14,178 nt of DNA from Croceibacterium_A sp039920345 (GTDB lineage Bacteria; Pseudomonadota; Alphaproteobacteria; Sphingomonadales; Sphingomonadaceae). The stretch's first letter is position 1, and the number at the start of each line of letters is the position of its first letter. This document shows, piece after piece, positions 1-6,042 of the stretch. The stretch covers positions 1-14,178 of the forward strand of contig JBDSDZ010000001.1 in the NCBI GenBank assembly GCA_039920345.1. Reading direction: 5' to 3'. The notes under the pieces are model-generated. The model was not told where the DNA came from, did not search any database, and was given only the letters and a program-made list of their open reading frames with translations. The translations under genes were made by a program, and so were the position numbers.

Positions 1-28
1 GGGTGGGATTCGGCGGCGTACGGCGTTG

Positions 29-119
29 TGGCGGAGCGGGTGGGATTCGAACCCACGATGAGCTTTTGACCCATACACACTTTCCAGGCGTGCGCCTTCG
101 ACCACTCGGCCACCGCTCC
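29..119 (-). tRNA. tRNA-Ser (anticodon GGA)
   Basis: A 91-nt serine tRNA read on the minus strand, decoding UCC and UCU. The acceptor stem GGAGCGG (from 119) pairs with CCGCTCC (39-33), followed by discriminator G (32) and an encoded CCA (31-29). The D-arm begins GCCGAG. The anticodon stem CACGC/GTGTG encloses the loop CTGGAAA, with anticodon GGA at 85-83. A long class II variable arm (stem ATGGG/CTCAT) is diagnostic of Ser or Leu, and the anticodon decides Ser. The T-arm is GTGGG-TTCGAAT-CCCAC. All stems close with standard or G-U pairs, so the gene looks intact. It diverges from the PPIase gene. Confidence 0.97.
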
Positions 120-156
120 GCATGCCGTTGAGCCCGAAGGCTTTGGCAAGGGCGCG

Positions 157-185
157 CACCTAGCGGGGGGTGGGCTGCCTGACAA
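157..185 (-). promoter_or_regulatory. Possible promoter of tRNA-Ser
   Basis: On the minus strand TTGTCA (185-180) lies 17 bp upstream of TAGGTG (162-157), in a sensible place for a tRNA promoter. The -35 is good, but the -10 matches the consensus poorly. The bases just downstream are very GC-rich (GCGCGCCC), the kind of discriminator usual at stringently controlled stable-RNA promoters. The rest of the 120-277 gap shows no gene, and I see no clear promoter for the plus-strand PPIase in it. Confidence 0.3.
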
Positions 186-277
186 GCCATGCTGCTTGCC
201 CGCCCCAAGTCCTGCCTGAACTCACCGATGCGATGCAGGTGCTTGAGCACGCCGCACGTTAGCGGCACAGTGAAGCT

Positions 278-1264
278 ATGAAAAAGCTCTGCGCCCTCGC
301 CCTGATCCTCGCCGCGCCTGCAGTTGCACAGGATACGCCCGAACCGGCCACGCCCGCCTCGATCGTTGCCGCCGCGCCCGCCGCCGACTGGACGGCAATC
401 GATCCGGCGGACCTGCTGGTGATGACACTGGCGCCGGATCGTGACGGCAATCCGCGGCAGGTGGTGATCCAGTTGATGCCCGCGCCGTTCAGCCAGGGCT
501 GGGTCAGCAATATCCGCACGCTAGCCAAGGCGCACTGGTGGGATGGGACGAGCGTCTACCGCGTGGTCGACAACTGGGTCGCGCAATGGGGTGATGTGGA
601 AGAGACCAAGGCCATGCCGGAGGGGCTGAAGGTGGTACCAGAGAGCGATTATGTCGCGCCGATCACGGATCAGATGGAAAATTCCGTTCTCGGCGCTTTG
701 ACCGATGCTTTCGAGGCCTACACCGAGAATCGGTATTATTGGAAGTCCGGCGAATCTAGCGAATTTCCCAGAAGCGGTCCCTACTCCGATATCGAAATCT
801 GGGCGAACGGATGGCCATTGGCTACTAACGAAGATGCCGCGTCCATCTGGCCCACTCACTGCTACGCCTCAGTCGGCGTCGCTCGCGATACCGAAACGAC
901 CGGCACCGGCGCCGAACTCTACGCGGTAATCGGCCACGCGCCGCGCCAGCTTGATCGCAACATCGCGGTGGTCGGCCGGGTGATCGAGGGGATCGACAAC
1001 CTTTCCACCCTGCCGCGCGGCAAGGGCGATGCGGGCGTCTATGACGATGCAAAGCTGCGGGTGCCGATTGTCTCAGTGCGGTTGGGCGATGAACTGCCCG
1101 CCGCCGAACAGCCGCATTTCGAATACCTCGGCAGCGAGACCAAGAGTTTCGCCGATTACGTCCAGATCCGCGCCAATCGGCATGACGCGTTCTACAAGGT
1201 CCCCGCCGGCGGGATCGACGTGTGCAATGTGCAGGTGCCGATCCGGCAGGTCGCGCATGGCTGA
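278..1264 (+). CDS. Exported cyclophilin-type peptidyl-prolyl cis-trans isomerase
   Basis: A 328-residue protein predicted to catalyse or assist cis-trans isomerisation of X-Pro bonds in exported proteins. Residues 1-18 form a Sec signal peptide (MKKLCALALI..., cleavage after AVA), so it acts in the periplasm. The cyclophilin core runs from about residue 45 to 260. The stretch at 87-106 (WWDGTSVYRVVDNWVAQWGD) lines up with the family's H-x-G-T-x-F-H-R-V-I...G-F-M-x-Q-x-G-D, keeping catalytic Arg95 and Gln103. A later segment (GHAPRQLDRN followed by VVGRVIEGID) corresponds to the usual L-D...F-G-x-V-x-x-G. Several active-site positions differ (Trp for Phe, Val for Met), and the protein is much longer than a roughly 165-residue cyclophilin, with an extra C-terminal region of unknown role. 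It is first in a three-gene overlapping cluster. The Shine-Dalgarno is weak (GTGAAG). The family call is firm, but activity is not certain. Confidence 0.88.
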   Translation: MKKLCALALILAAPAVAQDTPEPATPASIVAAAPAADWTAIDPADLLVMTLAPDRDGNPRQVVIQLMPAPFSQGWVSNIRTLAKAHWWDGTSVYRVVDNWVAQWGDVEETKAMPEGLKVVPESDYVAPITDQMENSVLGALTDAFEAYTENRYYWKSGESSEFPRSGPYSDIEIWANGWPLATNEDAASIWPTHCYASVGVARDTETTGTGAELYAVIGHAPRQLDRNIAVVGRVIEGIDNLSTLPRGKGDAGVYDDAKLRVPIVSVRLGDELPAAEQPHFEYLGSETKSFADYVQIRANRHDAFYKVPAGGIDVCNVQVPIRQVAHG

Positions 1265-2000
1265 TCTGCGGCGATCCGCGCCGCGCGCACGACGCGCGAT
1301 GAGCGGTGCACTCACCATCGCCATGCTGGCGGCGCTCGGCGCGTGTAGCGGGACCGTCTCGGGGCAGGTGCTCGACGCCGCCACCGGGCGGCCGGTCAGC
1401 GGCGCTGTGGTCGTCATGAGGACAGTGGGTTGGGGGCGGAGCAACGGACAACTCGTCTGGGACGCAGAAAAAAGCCTGAGCGCGACGGCCGATGGCGAGG
1501 GCCGCTTCACGCTTGGCGCCGGTAGCGGCGGGGGCTTGGCGATAACGGCGCCCGACGGGAGGCGCGGGAAGGCGGAAATGTGTTCGAGCGCGCCGATGGT
1601 GGTGCGGATAGGCGGCCCTTATGCCGCGCTCGCCGTCGACCGCCTGCTGGTGTTCGGATCCGCCGCGGGCGACCTTGGCGGTACCCCGGCGCGGTCGCTC
1701 GGCGTCAGCGCTTCGGGCGATGCTTTGGGTGACGGCCGCGTATTGAAGATCGAAGCCGTTGGCGGAGCCCGCTATGTAGAGGGAACGGGCTCGGTTCCGC
1801 CTGCCCCGCCGTTACCCTACGGATCCGCCGTCGCACTCGATACCGTGCGCGACTGCGGCTGGCTGTTTATCGCCGATGGAACGGCGCCCGTTGCAGTCAT
1901 TCAGGTTCGCCCACCCAGTTCGTTTCAGGCGCCCGGTGGTGAGCGGCAATACATGATGCTTTACGCGCCGCTTCCCACATCCAAGGTCGCTGCCAAGTGA
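1257..2000 (+). CDS. Lipoprotein with carboxypeptidase-regulatory-like domain
   Basis: A 247-residue predicted lipoprotein. A basic N-terminus is followed by a hydrophobic run and the lipobox LGAC, with Cys30 as the lipidation site. Directly after it, GTVSGQVLDAATGRPVSGAV with a later DGEGRFTL matches the start of the carboxypeptidase-regulatory-like (prealbumin/transthyretin-like) beta-sandwich. The remaining 150 residues are not recognised. The ATG at 1257 overlaps the end of the PPIase gene by 8 nt (ATGGCTGA) and has GGCAGG six bases upstream. A second in-frame ATG at 1299 would leave a shorter leader ending at the same lipobox but has no visible ribosome site. The overlap suggests translational coupling. 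A role in the envelope, perhaps surface protein binding, is inference; no enzyme motif is visible. Confidence 0.8.
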   Translation: MADLRRSAPRARRAMSGALTIAMLAALGACSGTVSGQVLDAATGRPVSGAVVVMRTVGWGRSNGQLVWDAEKSLSATADGEGRFTLGAGSGGGLAITAPDGRRGKAEMCSSAPMVVRIGGPYAALAVDRLLVFGSAAGDLGGTPARSLGVSASGDALGDGRVLKIEAVGGARYVEGTGSVPPAPPLPYGSAVALDTVRDCGWLFIADGTAPVAVIQVRPPSSFQAPGGERQYMMLYAPLPTSKVAAK

Positions 2001-2320
2001 GCGCGGATACGGTCTGTTTCAGCGGACCGTTGCTGTCGATCCAGATCGAGGAGGGCTATGACCCGATGGGGTTCGTGGCCGTCACTGGTGAGGCAGCGGA
2101 TGCGGTCGCAGCGCACGAGCTGGCGCGGCGGATGGAACTGGGCAAGCGGCGCGGGTTCGGCTCGGTCAAGGTGACCGCGCGCGTAGGCGACACACGCTGG
2201 CAGACCTCGCTCTTCCCGCAAAAGTCTGGCGGCTGGTTCCTGCCGATCAAAAAGCCGGTGCGGCTGGCTGAAAACCTCGATTACGGCGATGAGATCACCG
2301 TCGCGCTGGAACTGCACTAG
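1997..2320 (+). CDS. DUF1905 domain protein
   Basis: A 107-residue cytoplasmic protein with no signal peptide or membrane segment. The C-terminal half carries the DUF1905 signature: a strand ending in WQTSLFP, then GGWFLPIKKPVR, then YGDEITVALEL, as in family members reading F-P-x-x-G-x-x-L-P-(I/V)-K-K-x-V-R...G-D-x-V-x-V-x-L. This is a small beta-barrel fold without an assigned biochemical role. The GTG start overlaps the previous stop as GTGA (1997-2000), with AAGG about ten bases upstream, so it is probably translated by coupling with the lipoprotein gene. Its TAG stop (2318-2320) shares bases with the rel stop codon on the opposite strand. Confidence 0.85.
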   Translation: MSADTVCFSGPLLSIQIEEGYDPMGFVAVTGEAADAVAAHELARRMELGKRRGFGSVKVTARVGDTRWQTSLFPQKSGGWFLPIKKPVRLAENLDYGDEITVALELH

Positions 2321-4398
2321 ATCCGGTCGGCCTCCGCCACCGCGTCGCTCGCCCTCAGCGCGCTGAGGATGCGCGTGAGGTGCGCCAGGTCCTGCACTTC
2401 GACGATAATCTCGTAAGTATGGAACGGGTCGTCGAACTGGGTTTGCGACAGGGTCACGATATTGGCGTGGTTCTTGGCGAAGATGCCGGTCATTTCGGCC
2501 AGCGTGCCGAGACGGTGGTAGAGCACCACCCTGAGCCGCCCGGCCGCGCCTTGTGAATGCTCGCCCCAGCTCAGATCGACCCAATCGGCATCGATCCCGT
2601 TGGCCAGTTCGAGGCAATCGATCGAGTGTACTTGCACCCCTTCGCCCTTGACCCTGAGGCCGACGATCCGGTCGCCCGGCACCGGATGGCAACATTCCGC
2701 GAGGGTAAAGCCCATTCCGGGCGTCAGGCCTTTGATCGAGATCGCGCGGGTCTGGCCAGGTTCTTCGGGCAGGTCGACCGTGCTGCCCGGCACCAGCGCT
2801 TCCATCACTTCGCGGTCGGTCAGCTTGGCCGAGCCGATCGCGTGCATCAGCTCGTCATCGTCGTCCAGCTCCAGCCGTTCGACTGCGGCGGCGATCGCCT
2901 TTTTACCGATCTTCGCGGGCAAGCGCTCGGCAATCTGTTCGAACAGCTTGCGGCCGATTTCGGCGACTTCGGCAAATTCCTTGGCGCGCACTGCGCGGCG
3001 GATCGAGGCGCGCGCCTTGCCGGTGACCACGAAGCCGAGCCACGGCAGCTGTGGTTCGGCGTGAGCACCCTTGATGATCTCGACCACATCGCCGTTGTTG
3101 AGCGCGGTGCGCAGCGGCATGTGGCGGCCGTTGATCTTGGCCCCGACGGTGTGCGCGCCAAGATCGGTATGCACGGCAAACGCGAAGTCCACCGGGGTAG
3201 CGCCCTTGGGCAGCTGGAACAGCGCGCCCTTGGGAGTGAAGGCGAAGATGCGGTCCTGGTAGATCGCCAGCCGGGTATGCTCGAGCAGTTCCTCGGCATC
3301 GTGGCTGGCATCGACGATCTCGATCAGGTCGCGCAGCCAGCCGACCTGGCCATCGGGTTTGTCGCCCTGCTTGTAGGCCCAGTGCGCGGCGAACCCGAAC
3401 TCGTTGAGCCGGTGCATCTCGTGCGTGCGGATCTGCACTTCAACTCGCATCGAACTTTCGTAGATCAGCGTGGTGTGGAGCGAACGATAGCCGTTGGTCT
3501 TGGGCGTCGAGATGTAGTCCTTGAAGCGCCCGGGCACGAACTGCCACGCCTGGTGCAGCACGCCGATGGCGCCGTAGCAATCCTCCACCTTCTCGGTCAG
3601 CACGCGGAAGGCGAAGATGTCGGTCACCTGCTCGAACGGCATGTGCCGCTCGGCCATCTTGCGCCAGATCGAGTACGGATGCTTCTCGCGCCCCCAGACT
3701 TCGACCTTCATGCCCGCTTCGGCCAGCGCCTGCTTCATCTTGAGCGCGATCGCATCGACTTGCCCGCCTTCGGTGCTGCGGATCTGCTCCAGCCGGCCAG
3801 TGATGGTGGCGTAGGCTTCCGGCTCGAGCTGCTCGAACGCGAGCAACTGCATCTCGCGCATGTATTCGTACATCCCCACCCGCTCGGCCAGCGGGGCGTA
3901 GATATCCATCGTTTCACGGGCGATACGGCGGCGCTTATCGGGGCTCTTGATAAAGTGCAGCGTGCGCATGTTGTGCAGCCGGTCGGCCAGCTTGACCAGC
4001 AACACACGAATATCCTCGCTCATCGCAAGGAAGAACTTGCGCAGGTTTTCCGCCGCGCGCTCGTTCTCGGGCATCTGCTCGAGCTTGGATAACTTGGTCA
4101 CCCCGTCGACCAGCTTGGCGACATTTACCCCGAAATTGTGTTCGATTTCTTCAATCGTGACGAGCGTATCTTCCACCGTGTCATGCAGAAGCGCGGTGAT
4201 GACCGTGTCCTGGTCGAGCTTGAGGTCGGTCATCAGCCCGGCCACTTCGATCGGGTGGCTGAAATAGGGGTCACCGCTGGCGCGCTTCTGGGTGCCGTGT
4301 TTCTGCACCGTATAAACGTAGGCGCGGTTGAGCAGCGCCTCGTCAGCGTCCGGGTCGTAAGCCTTGACCCGCTCTACAAGTTCGTACTGGCGCAGCAT
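2317..4398 (-). CDS. rel: Bifunctional (p)ppGpp synthetase/hydrolase (RelA/SpoT family)
   Basis: A 693-residue RSH enzyme that makes and degrades the stringent-response alarmone (p)ppGpp. Domains in order: an HD hydrolase with FSHP (His48) and the metal-binding H72-D73...E76-D77; a synthetase at about 235-345 with RFKDYIS, the TNGYRSLH substrate loop (about 301-308) and VQIRT; a TGS domain at about 385-450 (TPKGALFQLPKGATPVDFAF); a helical and zinc-finger-like region with ECCHPVPGD; and a C-terminal ACT domain. The RFKD version of the R-x-K-D motif and the intact HD site both indicate a bifunctional Rel/Spo enzyme, the usual single long RSH of alphaproteobacteria. I start it at the ATG at 4398 because MLRQYELVERV begins the conserved fold. 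An in-frame ATG at 4461 would add 21 residues containing CPGPCC, but neither start has a clear Shine-Dalgarno. The gene is convergent with the DUF1905 gene. Confidence 0.96.
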   Translation of the reverse strand: MLRQYELVERVKAYDPDADEALLNRAYVYTVQKHGTQKRASGDPYFSHPIEVAGLMTDLKLDQDTVITALLHDTVEDTLVTIEEIEHNFGVNVAKLVDGVTKLSKLEQMPENERAAENLRKFFLAMSEDIRVLLVKLADRLHNMRTLHFIKSPDKRRRIARETMDIYAPLAERVGMYEYMREMQLLAFEQLEPEAYATITGRLEQIRSTEGGQVDAIALKMKQALAEAGMKVEVWGREKHPYSIWRKMAERHMPFEQVTDIFAFRVLTEKVEDCYGAIGVLHQAWQFVPGRFKDYISTPKTNGYRSLHTTLIYESSMRVEVQIRTHEMHRLNEFGFAAHWAYKQGDKPDGQVGWLRDLIEIVDASHDAEELLEHTRLAIYQDRIFAFTPKGALFQLPKGATPVDFAFAVHTDLGAHTVGAKINGRHMPLRTALNNGDVVEIIKGAHAEPQLPWLGFVVTGKARASIRRAVRAKEFAEVAEIGRKLFEQIAERLPAKIGKKAIAAAVERLELDDDDELMHAIGSAKLTDREVMEALVPGSTVDLPEEPGQTRAISIKGLTPGMGFTLAECCHPVPGDRIVGLRVKGEGVQVHSIDCLELANGIDADWVDLSWGEHSQGAAGRLRVVLYHRLGTLAEMTGIFAKNHANIVTLSQTQFDDPFHTYEIIVEVQDLAHLTRILSALRASDAVAEADRI

Positions 4399-4475
4399 CG
4401 TTGCCAGATGTGCGTTGCAGCACGGGCCGGGGCAAGCGGAAACGTAGGGAGAAGCGGGCATCTGATGCTTGGCAG

Positions 4476-4504
4476 TTGTGAAACCCTGGGCCTTGGCCTA
4501 GTTA
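4476..4504 (+). promoter_or_regulatory. Possible promoter for the small secreted protein gene
   Basis: TTGTGA (4476-4481), 17 bp, then TAGTTA (4499-4504), ending 26 bp before the ATG at 4531. Spacing is ideal but the -10 is poor, so this is a candidate only. The divergent gap (4399-4530) must also hold the rel promoter on the minus strand, and I could not pick one out. Confidence 0.22.
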
Positions 4505-4530
4505 GCGCCATCTGACCAATTGGATGAAAC

Positions 4531-4863
4531 ATGATCAATCTGCACCATCAAGCTGCGCTGGGATTTGCCGTGACTGCCCTTCTGTTCGCTGCGCCCGCGG
4601 CGGCGCAGGACAACGAAAAGCCGGCGGCAACGCAGAAAACCGAAACCGAGGTGCAGAAGCCCGAGGCCCCGGCGGGCGAAGTTCAAAAGCCGGCAGACGT
4701 CGTCGCCGAAGCGGCGGAAGCCGCTGAGGTTGCTGCCAAGCCGACCAGCCCGGACAAGCCCAAGCCGACCGAATCCGAAGTAGCCAAGGGTGAAGGGACT
4801 GGCCCTGCCACTGGCAAGCCGGTTTCGCCGGATGGTGAAGGCGCGCCCAGCAAACCCGGCTGA
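4531..4863 (+). CDS. Small secreted Pro/Lys/Glu/Ala-rich protein, function unknown
   Basis: A 110-residue protein with a Sec signal peptide (MINLHHQAALGFAVTALLFA, cleavage after AAA about residue 25). The mature part is low complexity: repeated EVQKP units, AEAAEAAEVA, and KPTSPDKPKP with Gly/Pro/Lys toward the end. It is predicted to be disordered and periplasmic, with no Cys, no lipobox and no membrane anchor besides the leader. An overlapping ATG at 4524 in another frame gives no signal peptide and is rejected. The frame is supported by the leader and by a stop placed just before the next gene (17 nt away), which suggests co-transcription with the aminotransferase. I do not recognise a family, and similar composition occurs in unrelated spacer-like periplasmic proteins. 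Confidence 0.7.
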   Translation: MINLHHQAALGFAVTALLFAAPAAAQDNEKPAATQKTETEVQKPEAPAGEVQKPADVVAEAAEAAEVAAKPTSPDKPKPTESEVAKGEGTGPATGKPVSPDGEGAPSKPG

Positions 4864-4880
4864 TCTGGGGCCGCCGCGCC

Positions 4881-6029
4881 ATGGCCGCCGGCGCGCAGCC
4901 TTCGACCACGATATTCGAGCGCATGTCAGCGCTGGCGCGCGAACTGGGCGCGATCAACCTTGGCCAGGGGTTTCCGGACTTGCCGGAGCCGCCAGAATTG
5001 CTGGCTGCGGCGCAGCGGGCGCTGGTCGATCATCCTAATCAGTATCCGCCGATGCGCGGGTTGGCCGAATTGCGCCGGGCGGTAGCGGGTTATTATGCCC
5101 GCGAGCAGGGCCTTGCAGTGCGCGAGGACGAGGTCATTGTCACTTCGGGCGCGACCGAAGCGCTCGCCGCGGCGATCTTTGCCTTCATCCAGCCGGGCGA
5201 CGAGGCGATCGTGTTCCAGCCGTTCTACGATGCCTACCTGCCGCTGGTCGAACGGGCGGGCGGCACGGTGCACACGGTCAACCTGGTGCCGCCTGAATGG
5301 TCCGTCCCGCTGGATGCGTTGAAAGCCGCCATCACCCCGCACACCCGGCTGGTTATCCTCAACACGCCCAACAATCCCGCTGGCACCGTCGTTGATCGCG
5401 CGACGATCGAGGCGATTGGCGCGCTATGTCGGCAGCATGACCTGATCCTGCTGTGCGACGAGGTGTGGGAGGGAATGATCTACAGCGCAGCGTCGCATGT
5501 CTCGCCGCTGGCCCTGCCTGCCTTGCGCGAACGGGCGATCAAGATCGGGTCGGCTGGCAAGATCTTCTCGCTCACCGGGTGGAAGGTTGGCTGGGCCGTT
5601 GCTGCGGCGCCGCTCGCCGAGGCAATCGCCCGCCAGCACCAGTTCCTGACCTTTACCACGCCCACGCCGCTGCAGCGGGCGGTGGCCGAGGGGCTTGCGT
5701 TGCCCAGCGCGTGGCACACGGCGCACCGGGCGCGTTATGCCAGGGCGAAAGAGCGTCTGGTGAGCGGCCTCAGTTCGGCAGGCTACGTCCTGCTGCCGGC
5801 GGATGGCACCTGGTTCGTGACCATCGACCTTGCCGCCTCGGGCCTGCCAGCTGACGACGAAGCCGTGGCCGACTGCCTGATCCGCGAGGCGGGCGTGGCG
5901 TCGATCCCGGTCTCGGCGTTTTATCGCGACGCGCCCGAAAAGGGGTACCTAAGGCTCTGCTTCGCCAAGGAGGATGCCACCCTCGATGCGGCAGTTGGGC
6001 AGCTGGCAGCGTTCAGGAACGGCGGCTGA
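4881..6029 (+). CDS. PLP-dependent class I/II aminotransferase (kynurenine/methionine aminotransferase-like)
   Basis: A 382-residue fold-type I aminotransferase, cytoplasmic. Visible landmarks: INLGQGFPD (25-33); the cofactor phosphate-binding stretch SGATEA (89-94); NTPNNPAG (161-168); CDEVWEG with Asp193 contacting the pyridine nitrogen; the internal-aldimine lysine Lys227 in GSAGKIFSLTGWKVGW; and an Arg near the C-terminus in YLRLCF for the substrate carboxylate. The FSLTGWKVGW and LGQGFPD wording fits the kynurenine/glutamine aminotransferase (KAT, YbdL) branch that acts on methionine, glutamine or aromatic amino acids. DapC-type enzymes are close, so the substrate is open. Length is normal and all catalytic residues are present. 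It follows the small secreted protein gene by 17 nt and converges on the M1 peptidase gene. Confidence 0.92.
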   Translation: MAAGAQPSTTIFERMSALARELGAINLGQGFPDLPEPPELLAAAQRALVDHPNQYPPMRGLAELRRAVAGYYAREQGLAVREDEVIVTSGATEALAAAIFAFIQPGDEAIVFQPFYDAYLPLVERAGGTVHTVNLVPPEWSVPLDALKAAITPHTRLVILNTPNNPAGTVVDRATIEAIGALCRQHDLILLCDEVWEGMIYSAASHVSPLALPALRERAIKIGSAGKIFSLTGWKVGWAVAAAPLAEAIARQHQFLTFTTPTPLQRAVAEGLALPSAWHTAHRARYARAKERLVSGLSSAGYVLLPADGTWFVTIDLAASGLPADDEAVADCLIREAGVASIPVSAFYRDAPEKGYLRLCFAKEDATLDAAVGQLAAFRNGG

Positions 6030-6041
6030 GCAAACTCAGCC
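6024..6041. terminator. Stem-loop between convergent genes, possible bidirectional terminator
   Basis: GGCTGAG (6024-6030), loop CAAA, CTCAGCC (6035-6041): a perfect 7-bp stem with a tetraloop. It overlaps the aminotransferase stop codon (6027-6029) and ends one base before the stop of the opposing M1 peptidase gene (6043-6045). No clear T-run follows on either side, so intrinsic termination is plausible but not proven. Confidence 0.45.
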
Positions 6042-6042
6042 T

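Noticed and set aside
2557..4092. A 511-codon open frame on the plus strand, opposite rel.
   Set aside because: It lies wholly antisense to a clear RSH enzyme; long antisense frames are expected in GC-rich DNA, and the translation (many His/Asp/Arg/Leu) shows no domain.
4396..4461. An N-terminal extension of Rel from the ATG at 4461, adding a Cys-rich CPGPCC segment.
   Set aside because: The conserved RSH fold begins at MLRQYELVERV; neither start has a clear Shine-Dalgarno, and the extra 21 residues look unlike the family.
4463..4515. A 16-codon mini-ORF (MLGSCETLGLGLVSAI) ahead of the small secreted protein, as a possible leader peptide.
   Set aside because: The only nearby purine-rich site is about ten bases or more upstream, it has no run of regulatory codons, and no alternative hairpins or terminator accompany it.
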